64,000 nt of DNA from Granulicella arctica (GTDB lineage Bacteria > Acidobacteriota > Terriglobia > Terriglobales > Acidobacteriaceae). The translations under genes and the position numbers were made by a program. Of this stretch, positions 18,294 to 28,700 are shown in pieces. The stretch is taken from the NCBI RefSeq assembly GCF_013410065.1, contig NZ_JACCCW010000001.1, positions 1,545,187 through 1,609,186 on the forward strand, read 5' to 3'. The notes under the pieces are model-generated. The model was not told where the DNA came from. It did not search any database and saw only the letters and a program-made list of their open reading frames with translations. Numbering within the stretch: position 1 is the stretch's first letter; each line of letters starts with the position of its first letter.

Positions 18294-20168
18294 ATGATTC
18301 AGTATTCAAGTAGCGCACCCGGTTTAAGGTTAGTTCGTCGCGGTCTTTGCTGTGTACTAGCCTGGTTGGGACTGCTGATCCCTGCTTTTGGCCAGCAACC
18401 GTTCCAAACTCTTCTTGTCGGCGTCGATCGCCGCAACATTACTAGTCTTGACGGAGACTGGCACTACCTCGTTGATCAGTCTCCTGGCCGCGCTCTCTAC
18501 ACTTCGCACGGAGAAATCAACGATAAGAGCTACGCCATGAACACCCACCCCCACATCGTCGGCAGCCACAACGAGGAGTACGACTTCGCAACCGCGCCCA
18601 CTCTCAAAGTCCCCGGCGACTGGAACACCCAGGTTCCGCAACTTTTCAACTACGAAGGCGCCGTCTGGTATCAACGTGACTTCGATGCCCAGCCTAAACC
18701 CGGCACCCGTACCTTTCTCCACGTTGGTGCCGCCAACTACCGGTCCCACGTTTGGGTCAACCAGAAGCGGGTCTGCGACCACGAAGGCGGCTACACTCCC
18801 TTCGACTGCGAAGTCACTGCCGTGCTACATCCCGGATCCAACTTCGTCGTCATCGCCGTCGACGCCACTCGCCTCGTCGACGGCATTCCCTCAGTCGGCA
18901 TCGACTGGTTCAACTATGGCGGCCTCACTCGCGACGTCTCTCTCGTTACCGTCCCGAAGTCCTTCATTGATGATTACGATGTACACCTTGCCCATGGCCC
19001 CAAGTTCGAACCCGGCAACGCCGAGATCACAGGTTACGTCCACGTCCTCGACGCTCCCGCCGGAACAGCCATCGCCATCGACATCCCCGAGGCAGGTGCT
19101 AAAACCATCGTTAGAACCGACGCTGAAGGCAACGCGCCTTTTAGCGTTAGGGCGAGCAAGCTCACCCTCTGGTCACCCGAATCTCCAAAGCTTTACAAAG
19201 TCAGACTGGCTTCTGGCGATGACAGTCTCACCGATGACATAGGGTTCCGCGATATTCGCGTCGATGGTACCCGCATTCTGCTTAACGGCAGGGCAACTTT
19301 CCTGCAAGGCGCCAATGTACATGCAGAGGCTCCCATTCGTGGAGGCCGGGTCAACACGGATGAAGACGTCTCCACCATTTTCAATTATCTAAAAGACATG
19401 AACGCCAACTTTGTCCGTCTCGCCCACTATCCTCACGACGAGCGTATGGAGCGGACCGCCGACCGCGATGGCATCATGGTCTGGTCCGAAATACCCAATT
19501 GGCAGCACATCTCCTTTGAGAAACCAGAGGTCTATGCGAAAGACGTCGTCATGCTCAAAGAGATGATCCGACGGGACCGCAACAAGGCATCGGTTATCCT
19601 TTGGTCCGTCTCTAACGAGACATCCAACAACCCAACTCGCACCAAGTTCCTCACCGACTTAGCCAACGAAGCTCGTAAGCTCGATCCCACTCGCCCCATT
19701 ACCTCGGCCATCGTCGATCCTAGACCTAAAGGCACAGATATGGTCAACAATGATCCTCTCTGCGACGCGCTCGACGTCATTGGCCAGAACGAGTATGTTG
19801 GTTGGTACGAGGCGTCCCCCGAAGACGCCGACAGGATTCACTGGAGCCTCCCGCAAAAGCCCATCATTATGAGCGAGTTTGGTGCCGAAGCTAAGTACGG
19901 TAACCACGGCGCAACTAGTGAGCGCTGGACTGAAGAGCAACAGGTCTACGTCTTCCAGCACCAGTTCGTCATGCTTAACAAAATCTCTCAACTCCGTGGC
20001 ATTACTCCATGGATACTTATGGACTTTCGGTCGCCCACGCGAAACATTCCCAAGTTGCAGGATGGATACAATCGCAAAGGTCTGATCTCGGAAGACGGCA
20101 AGAAAAAGCTGGCCTTCGGGCTCTTCCAGAAGGCCTACAATGAGCATTCAGTTGGCAAGGCTGAATAG
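18294..20168 (+). CDS. Secreted glycoside hydrolase family 2 (beta-galactosidase / beta-glucuronidase type)
   Basis: This 624-residue protein has a signal peptide (AWLGLLIPAFGQ) and the GH2 order: sugar-binding jelly roll (about 40-220), immunoglobulin-like domain (about 225-320) and TIM barrel (about 325-610). The acid/base is the Glu of WSVSNETSNN and the nucleophile the Glu of IIMSEFGAEAKYG. NFVRLAHYPHDERM is a family signature. Substrate is a beta-galactoside or beta-glucuronide; a short form with no extra C-terminal domains leans to glucuronidase. It follows the pentonate operon after 294 bases in which I see no gene, and converges with a LacI gene. Confidence 0.9.
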   Translation: MIQYSSSAPGLRLVRRGLCCVLAWLGLLIPAFGQQPFQTLLVGVDRRNITSLDGDWHYLVDQSPGRALYTSHGEINDKSYAMNTHPHIVGSHNEEYDFATAPTLKVPGDWNTQVPQLFNYEGAVWYQRDFDAQPKPGTRTFLHVGAANYRSHVWVNQKRVCDHEGGYTPFDCEVTAVLHPGSNFVVIAVDATRLVDGIPSVGIDWFNYGGLTRDVSLVTVPKSFIDDYDVHLAHGPKFEPGNAEITGYVHVLDAPAGTAIAIDIPEAGAKTIVRTDAEGNAPFSVRASKLTLWSPESPKLYKVRLASGDDSLTDDIGFRDIRVDGTRILLNGRATFLQGANVHAEAPIRGGRVNTDEDVSTIFNYLKDMNANFVRLAHYPHDERMERTADRDGIMVWSEIPNWQHISFEKPEVYAKDVVMLKEMIRRDRNKASVILWSVSNETSNNPTRTKFLTDLANEARKLDPTRPITSAIVDPRPKGTDMVNNDPLCDALDVIGQNEYVGWYEASPEDADRIHWSLPQKPIIMSEFGAEAKYGNHGATSERWTEEQQVYVFQHQFVMLNKISQLRGITPWILMDFRSPTRNIPKLQDGYNRKGLISEDGKKKLAFGLFQKAYNEHSVGKAE

Positions 20169-20339
20169 GGCGCGGGCAGAGACAGAGTCGGAAGCGCATA
20201 TCCCAAGGAGTCGAAGGCATGCGAAAAGCAGCAACTTACTGTGGTCAATCGACTGATCCTGCATCAGCGAACTCCCTAAATTGCGCGTGCCAATAGTGCA
20301 GGGGAGCGCTGACAAAGAGAGATGGCTTGTCGCTCGAGG

Positions 20340-21383
20340 TTATTGCTTCGAATGACGACCGCAGGATTCACGCACGATCAGCGTCGCAGGAAGCAGGATC
20401 TTTGCTGGTGTAGACTCGGCTCCAGCTCGGACCTCCTGGATGCGCTCCATTAATAGCCGCGTGGCACGGGCCGCCAGGTCTACGGGTGATTGACCAACGG
20501 TTGTGACCGGCGGGGCAATGACGGCAGCCAGATCGAAGTCGTCGAAGCCGATCAATGCCATGTCGCTGGGGATCTTCATTTTTTGTTCGGACAACGCACG
20601 AAGCAGGAGAACCGTGGTGCGGTAGTTCGTCGAAAAGAGGGCGGTCGGCCGGTCGGCCTTGCCTGAGATCGCCTTCAACCAGGTTAAAACCGCATCCAGT
20701 GTATGCATCTTCATGAAGGTAACTGGTCGCAGACGGTTAGCGAGCATGACGTTCCTGTAGCCATCGATCCGTTCACGGACAGGATACGCATCGTCGTCGT
20801 AACCTACGCATGCTATGCGCTTATGCCCATGCCCGATCAAATGTTTAATGGCGTCTTCTGCCCCCGATCGATTCTCGACCAGGACGGCATCGGTTCCCAG
20901 TCCTTCCAAAGGGCGATCAAATGCGACAATCGCGAGCCCACTCGCCAGCAGCTTCCGCACTCGCCCGGGATCTCCTTTGCCGGACGTCACGATCAGTAAT
21001 CCGGAAAGCTTACGTCGAGCCATCAGTTCGGCCTGCTGCATCTCTAATTCCGCATCGTGCCCTGAGGAAACGACCATCGTCATATACCCGTTTTCCCGTG
21101 CCAGTTGCTCTACGGTGTTAGCGCAGGTAGCAAAAAAAATGTCGGCCAGGTCCGGAAGGATCAGGCCAATCATGAGGGAACGGTGCCCCTTAAGCAGGCC
21201 AGCGGCCTCATTTCGCTCGTAACCCAATTCCTCGATCGCGGCCTGGACCTTCTTTCTGCTCTTAGGTCGCACGCTAGGATGGTTGTTGATGACGCGAGAT
21301 ACCGTCATCAATGCCACTCCTGCCAACTTTGCAACTTCGCGAATGGTCGGCCGTTCGCGATCGCTCGAACTCGGTTTTGCCAT
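20340..21383 (-). CDS. LacI-family transcriptional regulator
   Basis: This 347-residue regulator has an N-terminal helix-turn-helix (TIREVAKLAGVALMTVSRVINNHPSV) and hinge (KKVQAAIEELGYERNEAAGLL). A sugar-binding periplasmic-protein-like domain follows, ending with IPSDMALIGFDDFDLAAVIAPPVTTV. The frame stays open to 21917, but the family start is MAKPSS at 21383; the extra 178 codons encode nothing recognisable. It probably controls GH2 and/or the divergent block that starts at 22267, where two matching palindromes lie (22016-22028, 22138-22148). Confidence 0.9.
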   Translation of the reverse strand: MAKPSSSDRERPTIREVAKLAGVALMTVSRVINNHPSVRPKSRKKVQAAIEELGYERNEAAGLLKGHRSLMIGLILPDLADIFFATCANTVEQLARENGYMTMVVSSGHDAELEMQQAELMARRKLSGLLIVTSGKGDPGRVRKLLASGLAIVAFDRPLEGLGTDAVLVENRSGAEDAIKHLIGHGHKRIACVGYDDDAYPVRERIDGYRNVMLANRLRPVTFMKMHTLDAVLTWLKAISGKADRPTALFSTNYRTTVLLLRALSEQKMKIPSDMALIGFDDFDLAAVIAPPVTTVGQSPVDLAARATRLLMERIQEVRAGAESTPAKILLPATLIVRESCGRHSKQ

Positions 21384-22015
21384 GCGTGACACTCTGAATT
21401 CCTTTCCTGTCTTCTTATGCGAACTGCCAAGCATGCTAGTGGAGCATACAACATCTAGTCGCTTGTATGGAGCATAGCTTCTGAAAGAGGTTCTTGCTGA
21501 GAGCCGCTGTTCTTTTTCTGGTCCAGTCGAAATTGAGAACTGTATCTCGGAAGGGAAGAATTGTGACTGTTCGCTGAAGAGATTTGGCGATGGCCCGATC
21601 CGTGAGATGGCGAGCTTTGGACATCTGGCCCGGGCCGCTTCCGTCGTGCCAAACCTAGCTGGCTGGGCTTTCACCAATCCGCTAATTGCCATTCTGGCAT
21701 CGCGCCACACGCTCTTCTTGAAGATCGGGTTTGTCGCGTTCTTTGCAATGCAATTGAGGCTCGAGAAGCCTGCCGAAAACGGCTTCAGGACAAAGGTGAA
21801 TGGAGAGTGAAGATCGTCACGCAGTCGCCGGCGGGTCGAGACCATCCATCGTGCGTACATCCCGAGATAGAATACATCGTCGAAAACCGGCGGAGTCATG
21901 CCTTGCGTCGTTTCCAAGAGCTGTGGAGATTCCGGTCATCAGGGCTAACCGCTACAAGACACCACGACAGTGGCGAAAGAGGTCTCGCCGTGCGGTAAAC
22001 GAAGGGTTCAGCGGA

Positions 22016-22028
22016 CATTTGGCAAATG
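22016..22028. promoter_or_regulatory. Palindromic operator candidate, copy 1
   Basis: CATTTGGCAAATG is a palindrome around one central base. Its core ATTTGGCAAAT is the exact reverse complement of the core at 22138-22148. The centres are 121 bases apart, upstream of the gene at 22267. Confidence 0.45.
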
Positions 22029-22137
22029 GCCGTCTGATCTTCTGTATTAGTAAAATGATAACGATGCTAAAAAAGAAAAGACAAAAAACATGAAAATTGT
22101 TATGAATATGACAAAATTAAAAAAAATAGAATTATTA

Positions 22138-22148
22138 ATTTGCCAAAT
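22138..22148. promoter_or_regulatory. Palindromic operator candidate, copy 2
   Basis: ATTTGCCAAAT mirrors the core of copy 1 and lies in the AT-rich stretch directly upstream of the large secreted gene. The nearby LacI gene is the likeliest binder, by proximity only. Confidence 0.45.
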
Positions 22149-22266
22149 GTATGTATCTAGGTGATATCGTTCTCGTCGCTTTACGACAGGCCGAATCTTG
22201 CACATCGAAATGTTGGATTCTTTGCCGCAAAGCGTGACTATTCCAACTCAGATGTGGAGGTTTTCC

Positions 22267-25200
22267 ATGCGTGCTATCGAAGCAGAGCCCAAAGCATTTC
22301 AATTAAGAAGACGTTATCTTTCATGTCTGATTTTTCTCGTGATTGGACTGGCGGCCAGCCGTATGTTCGCCCAGAACCTCTCTACAACCTCAAATGCATT
22401 GGACCGGATCAACTTCGGCGACACCGGGAGCGATGCCTACTCGGAGTCAGTACATGGGTTTGTGAACCTGAGCCAACCCACTGGCACGGGAGCGCTGGGC
22501 TTGACCTACCGCGAGATCGCGGCCTCCACCAACTCCGCCGACTCCGGCATCGACGCCGACAACCGCTTCCTGACCTTCACGATGAAGTGCGACCCGGCGC
22601 TACAGAACTACATCACGATCCAGGTGTGGGGGTCGGACACGACCAACGACTTCATCTACCTCTACACGCCGACGCAGGGCTTCGGGGAGGGTGGCTATGG
22701 CGGCAAGAATGAGCCCGAGCTTGACCTTCAGGGCAATGATCCGACTCTGGCAGGACGGTGGGTCTATGAGACGGTTGCGATTCCGCTGTCGATGACCAGC
22801 GGCAACACCTCAGTGACACTGACGCTCGACTCCGGAAACCTGGCTACAGGACAGACCTCGCGTCCGATCTATTCGGCCTTCACCCATACGAATCCTTACC
22901 TGATCGTGGCCTCGACCGATCCGCAGGGCACGGCACCCGCCGCCACCGCGCCCACGCCGACGACCTACAACAGCGCCTACTTCGCGTCGATCCTCAGCAA
23001 CATATCGAGCTATCTGACGACGGTGACGGACAACCAGCTCTTCGGTTCGAACTGGCAGGCGGCCGTGAACGCGGGCACCGTACCGGCGCAGATCTACGGC
23101 ACCTTCGGCTGTTGCGGCACATCGCCCACCGACGTCAACCCCCTCACTCAGTGGCTGAACTATGAGGCCACCTATGCCGGGGGGACCAATTCCGGCAACA
23201 ACGTTCCCATGCAGCGGCTGGAGATGCTGGCCTTTGCCTATGTCACGCCCAATTTCCTGACCAGCTACTACCAGGACAGCACGACGGAGCAGCGGATCGT
23301 TGCGGCGCTGGATTCCTACTCCTACATGCAGGCTCTGAACGGCAGCTGGGGCAATATGAAGGCCTGGGATGGGCTTGTGCAAAGCGGCTCATCCTTCACG
23401 ACGCAGGGTCGCCAGAACACGGAAGGCAACCCGATCGAGGGCCAGGGCACCTGGGCCATCGGCGCGGCCATCCTACAGATGCAGGGCGATGCTTCCTTTA
23501 GAACCGCGCTGAACCAGCCGATCAGCAGCACACTGGAACCGGGGGTACTGCGCTACCAGGCCTACCAGACGATGCTGGTCGAAAACATTGACTGGCTGAC
23601 CAGCGTATACGGCCACGGCCATGCGCCCAACCAGGACTTGCTGGAGGCCAGGTTGTACCTCTACGCGAACCTGGCCCTACGCGCGCTCGACAATATCTAC
23701 GGCACCAGCTTGGCGCGAACCAACGCCCAGATGTACAGCGACTACCTGGACGAGACCTCGGGGCTGGCTCTCGCCCAGGCCAACGACTTGAATATCAGCA
23801 ACGGCGGCCTGGGACTCGAGGTCAACGGCAGCCTCAATGGCAGCTTCGACGGTGGGTACGGGTGGCTCGATACCAACTATCTGGTCGATCTGGCGAAGAT
23901 CCTGAACGACAACGGCATCGAGACCAGCAGTTCGCATCCAGTGCGCACGGTGGCAATGAATGCGGCCTATGCCTTCTCGAACTTCATCTATCCGTCGCTG
24001 GTTGCCGCCGGCTCCGGCTATGACACCACCATGCGCTCAGAGCAGTTCCTCACCTTCCGCCATGAGGCCAACGTCGGTCCGATCGCTACGCTGCAGCTTT
24101 ACTTCGCCGCCGCCGACTTCAACGATCCCTATGCCGTCCATGGCTTCTATCTGGAGCATGCGAACGGCATCACGTTCCCCGCAATCAGCGGGAGCCAATC
24201 GGATAACATAGCAATCTCCAATATGACGGGGTACCCCGACTATGTGACGCTGAGCAACCAACTGAACGCGCAGCCCAACGATCCGAGTGGGGTCACCTTC
24301 CTGAACGAACCGGCGCACGCGGACGGAGTATGGGCCGATCCTACCGGCAGCACCATCGCGATCAAACACGCGGGCGAGGACTTGCGCATGGTGCTCAACT
24401 GGCGTCCGTTGCTGACGCCTGGCGTATCGACACCGCTGTCCCCGACCGAGCCCATGGACAACGTCGTCCGTGTGCATGACACGACGGCGACGATGGACCG
24501 GCTCGCGACGGTAAGGATGCCGTCCAGCGCTGCCACTGGCGCCTCGGGCAACTACACCTCGGGGACGGTCGGGACGCTCTACGTCGCACGCTATGGCAAC
24601 TACCTCGTCGGCCTCAACTGGCAGAACTCGGCTGCGACGATGACGTTGCCTCCGGACATGCAGATTTCAGGCGGCACGGCTACAGACCTAGCGTCGGGCA
24701 CTACCTACAACCTGTCGACGACCACGACGGTCTCGGTGCCCGCAGGAGGCGCGGTCGCGCTCTACCAGTACCTGCCCACCTCGACTCTCAGCTCCACGTC
24801 GGTCAACTTCGGTTCGCAGACGGTCAATACTCAAACTGCTTCCACGGTGACTCTCTCGAATTCAGGCACAGGTCCCTTGCTGATCGCGAGCATGGGAGTC
24901 TCGGGAAGCCAGTCGTCCGATTTCTCCTACACCACGACCTGTGGCAGCTCACTGGCGGCCAATGCGAACTGCACGATCACGTTTACCTTCGCTCCCACCG
25001 CATCGGGCACGGAGACATCGACGTTCTCGCTGACGACCTCTCTGTCGACGACGGCGCAGACCATCTCGCTGAACGGCGCTGCGGTTGGCTATCCCACCTG
25101 GACCTCGCTGCGCAGCTCTGCAAGGTGGACCGCTTTCACTACGCCCGTGATTCTGGAGGCGCGGGTACGCTCCAGGGAAGGGCATCCGAGCGGCACGGTC

Positions 25201-25518
25201 ACCTTCTACAACGGGAGCACATCGCTGGGGACGGGAACTCTGGACGGCTTCGGTGTAGCGAAGCTGAAGACGACGGCACTTCCTGAAGGGAAGGACTCGA
25301 TTACGGCGAGCTATGGCGCATCGCCGGACTTTGCGGCGTCGACTTCTTTCTCGATAACGGAGATTGTCTTTCCCGACTGCACCGATCATCACCCCGGCGA
25401 TCATCACGACGATGGCCCGCAATGGGACCAGTGGAGACACCGGCAATGCTGGGTCGTGCCAGGCGGGATCAACCCGGCTACAGTCGACGCTTCCGGAGGG
25501 CCCTCTCAACGCCGTTAG
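22267..25518 (+). CDS. Large secreted multidomain protein of unknown activity (helical-toroid-like core, choice-of-anchor and Ig-like C-terminus)
   Basis: This 1083-residue protein has a signal peptide (FLVIGLAASRMFAQ), a beta-sandwich of about 190 residues (MKCDPALQNYITIQVWGSD), then a helix-rich middle (about 200-730) with paired aromatic and acidic motifs such as GSWGNMKAWDGL, NTEGNPIEGQGTWAIGAA and RHEANVGPIATLQLYF. A beta-rich domain follows, then an ASPM/SPD-2/Hydin-like domain and a Big-3-like Ig domain (GTVTFYNGSTSLGTGTL). The shape recalls polysaccharide lyases or alpha-toroid hydrolases, but I do not recognise the family. Start 22267 has TGGAGG six bases upstream; the longer frame begins with TTG. 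The last 45 residues are odd and may be out of frame. Confidence 0.75.
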   Translation: MRAIEAEPKAFQLRRRYLSCLIFLVIGLAASRMFAQNLSTTSNALDRINFGDTGSDAYSESVHGFVNLSQPTGTGALGLTYREIAASTNSADSGIDADNRFLTFTMKCDPALQNYITIQVWGSDTTNDFIYLYTPTQGFGEGGYGGKNEPELDLQGNDPTLAGRWVYETVAIPLSMTSGNTSVTLTLDSGNLATGQTSRPIYSAFTHTNPYLIVASTDPQGTAPAATAPTPTTYNSAYFASILSNISSYLTTVTDNQLFGSNWQAAVNAGTVPAQIYGTFGCCGTSPTDVNPLTQWLNYEATYAGGTNSGNNVPMQRLEMLAFAYVTPNFLTSYYQDSTTEQRIVAALDSYSYMQALNGSWGNMKAWDGLVQSGSSFTTQGRQNTEGNPIEGQGTWAIGAAILQMQGDASFRTALNQPISSTLEPGVLRYQAYQTMLVENIDWLTSVYGHGHAPNQDLLEARLYLYANLALRALDNIYGTSLARTNAQMYSDYLDETSGLALAQANDLNISNGGLGLEVNGSLNGSFDGGYGWLDTNYLVDLAKILNDNGIETSSSHPVRTVAMNAAYAFSNFIYPSLVAAGSGYDTTMRSEQFLTFRHEANVGPIATLQLYFAAADFNDPYAVHGFYLEHANGITFPAISGSQSDNIAISNMTGYPDYVTLSNQLNAQPNDPSGVTFLNEPAHADGVWADPTGSTIAIKHAGEDLRMVLNWRPLLTPGVSTPLSPTEPMDNVVRVHDTTATMDRLATVRMPSSAATGASGNYTSGTVGTLYVARYGNYLVGLNWQNSAATMTLPPDMQISGGTATDLASGTTYNLSTTTTVSVPAGGAVALYQYLPTSTLSSTSVNFGSQTVNTQTASTVTLSNSGTGPLLIASMGVSGSQSSDFSYTTTCGSSLAANANCTITFTFAPTASGTETSTFSLTTSLSTTAQTISLNGAAVGYPTWTSLRSSARWTAFTTPVILEARVRSREGHPSGTVTFYNGSTSLGTGTLDGFGVAKLKTTALPEGKDSITASYGASPDFAASTSFSITEIVFPDCTDHHPGDHHDDGPQWDQWRHRQCWVVPGGINPATVDASGGPSQRR

Positions 25519-25700
25519 AGCATTTTCGGCTTAGTCGTTTACAAGGGCGGAAGCTATTTGCGTGGCTTCCTCCAGAAAAACCACCTTTCTAATCTTTCGG
25601 TGTAACGAGTAAAGCCAAAATGCCCCAGCGTAGCGGTCAAGATATCGCGGCAATAACAAGAAACGCCAAACGTAGTTCGCAAAACTTAAAGGAGACCAAC

Positions 25701-28700
25701 ATGCAATCCAAATGCAAAGCGCGCGCCGGATGTTTTAGGGGATGCGGCAAATATGCAATGACTGCAACTATCACTGTGTTGCTGTTCTCGGCAAACGCCC
25801 TAGCGCAGATCACCGGGCGCGGAACTCTGCTCGGCCACGTTACCGATCCAACCGGAGCCGTGGTCGTGGGTTCGACCGTGATGGTAACGAACGTTGCCAC
25901 CGGCGTAAAAGTGGTCAAGACAACCGACAAGGCGGGCGCTTATGAGGCGGACGAACTCATCCCAGGACCATACACGGTCACCGTTGACGCGAACGGCTTC
26001 AAAACGCTGATACGGCAAGGCATAACGCTCATCACCGGCGCGACAGTCCTTGTGGACGTACCCTTGCAGATCGGCTCTGAAAGAGAGTCGGTCACGGTGG
26101 TGGCTAACGCCTCACCGCTCAACAACGGCTCGGGCATGGATGGGCAGGTGCTTGAGTCAGTGATCATTGCGGGCACTCCAGTGCCGGCCGACAACCCGGT
26201 TTTGCTGATGAAGCTGTCGCGCGGCGTGACGTCGACCACTGGCCTCGATCTGTATGAGAACGGTAGCTACAACGCGGGCGGCAACAACGCGAGTTTCGGT
26301 GCCTTTGGGATAAACAGTGCAAACCAGTTCAATACGGATGGCACACCCGGTGGGGGCCACGGAGTTGTACCCGAACCTGCGGATGCAGTGAACGAGATGC
26401 AGACCGACACGTCGGGTTTCGACGCCCAGGTAGGAAAGACGCTTGGCGTCAACATCACCATGACCACCAAGAATGGAACCAACGACTACCACGGGACGGT
26501 GCGCGAGATGTATCAGGACCAGCGCTGGCAGGCGTTCACCCACGCAGGCCGCATGAACTATATCAACAATGTGACGCTGAACCCCGTCTGCGAGACTGGG
26601 CAGAGCGCCTACAGTGCCGCCTTATGCGCCATCGCACAAGAAAAGTTTGGCAGGGCGGGAACGCACGAGCACAACTTTGGCGCCACGATTGGCGGACCCA
26701 TCTCGCTGCCTTATCTCTTCCACGGCAAACTCAACGGAAAAGATAAGCTCTTCTTCTTCTTTTCGTATATCCGGAATCCCTTCACGGGCGTCGCCCCGGC
26801 CCAGAGTCTGACTGTTCCTACCGCGCAGGAACGGTACTACAATCCGACGACGAAGGCGCTCAACAGCGTTTTGGACTTCTCCGACGAGGTCTCCCCAACG
26901 GGGGTGCCTTACACCAACTACACCGAGACCTGCCCGGGGACAACCGCGGCGGCGGGCGGCAACAGCCCCAATCAAATCTACGATCCGGCAACGGTGGCCG
27001 CGGCTCCATGCCGTTCCGGCCACTATGTTCGCCAGCCCTTCGCGAATAACCAGATTCCAATTAGCCGCGTCATGAACCCGATGGCAAAGTTCCAGGATTA
27101 TGAAGTGCCCCTGCCGAACAACTGCGGAGTCAATTGCACGGTTGGCGCCAACGGACTGGGGAACTATACGTACACCCGGCTTCAACCTCAGGTGTTTCAG
27201 AGCTTTGCCGAGCGGATCGACTATACCCCGACGGAAAACGATCGCTTCTTTGTCTCGGCAAATAAATATACCTACGTCCAGGAGACGAAGGGAGTCTCCA
27301 CCGACGATATCGACGACCAGTTCGCCGATCAGGACAATTTCAGCATGACGTTCGGATATGTGCGCACCCTCGGTGCCAGGACCGTCATCGACACCTCCGT
27401 CGGCTACAACCGGAACGCGTCGGTTACGTTGTTTCCGAACGCATACAAATTTCCAGCCAGCTCCTTCCCTGGGCTGCCCAGCTATCTCGGGGCACAGGCG
27501 ACGGCGATCGGAATCAACCAGGTCCCCGGCATCACCTTTAGCCCTCCTTCGGGCGGGTCGATCTATTCAGGCGTGACTAAGACGAACAGTATACCTACCT
27601 ACAGCAAAGTCGCCTCGTTCCGTACCGGCATTACCCGTCAACAGGGAGATCACTCCCTGAAGGCTGGGTTCGAGTTCCAGGAGCAGGGGCGGGATGGCGG
27701 CGGCGGCGGCAACGTGCCGGGCAGTTTCAATTACGATTACACGTACACCCGGCAGTTCGACGACACCGCACTACAGACCCCGCAGCAGTTGGGTCCGGCC
27801 TATGCCGCGTTCCTGATGGGCTACCAGACCACCGCATCCTCTGACCAGAATGCCCTTTACAACGAGGTGAGTCCCTATTTCTCCGGCTATGTGAACGACA
27901 CCTGGCGGATCAAACCCAAGCTGACCCTGATCGCCGGAATACGCTACGAGTACGAATTCGGACCGACCGAGAAAGACAACAGACTCATTACCCACTGGGA
28001 TCCGTCGCAGCAGCTAATCATCGCCCCGGGAGCTGAGGCTGCGTATCTTACCAATCTCACCGCCTATAAGACGGCCATTGGAACCCTCCCGGCTCCGCCC
28101 AGCGCCATCGCCGTGCAAGGCGGTCCAGTATATGCGGGACAGAATGGTGCCAGCGCAAAGTGGTGGAGAGATGCCCGCAGGCTCTTGCCTCGTGTTGCAT
28201 TGGCGTACCAACTTAAGCCGTCCATTGTGCTCCGCGGCGGATTCGGGGTGTTCTCCGACTCCTACAATGTCACGACCGCCTCTCCGGACCAGTCTGGATT
28301 TTCCTACACTACCTCAGACGCGGCCTCGACCAACGGCATCGGCGTCGGTCCCAGCGGCCCTACTTGGAGTTCTTCCAACGTCAGTCCGCAAACCGGAGGC
28401 CCCGTTCCCATGTCCGACCCGTTCTTTACCCAGGCGTCCGGACAGCGGTTTATCAGTCCGGTCGGCAATGCCCTGGGGAACATGGCTAAGGCTGGCCAGA
28501 GTTGGACCTACTACCCGGCAAACTTCTCGCCGGCCAAGGAAGAACGGTGGCAAGTCACCTACGAAGAGCAACTCGGGGCGAAGGGGCTGCTGGCCATCGA
28601 TTACAACGGAGCATGGATTACGCACGAGTCCACTGTAGAAGACGGCGCAGGCCTAGATCACGGCCAGGCACAGGTTCCCGCCCAATATTACACCGGAGGC

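Larger units (their letters stand above)
21384..22266. other. Intergenic region with AT-rich promoter and paired palindromes
   Basis: Open frames here on both strands do not resemble known proteins. Roughly 22040-22150 is strongly AT-rich and is probably the promoter region of the large secreted protein downstream. A segment at 22055-22070 (ATGATAACGATGCTAA) recalls a LacI half-site, in addition to the palindromes listed separately. Confidence 0.5.

Noticed and set aside
21384..21917. 178-codon N-terminal extension of the LacI regulator
   Set aside because: The family starts at MAKPSS; upstream codons encode no domain, so this is an accidental open frame.
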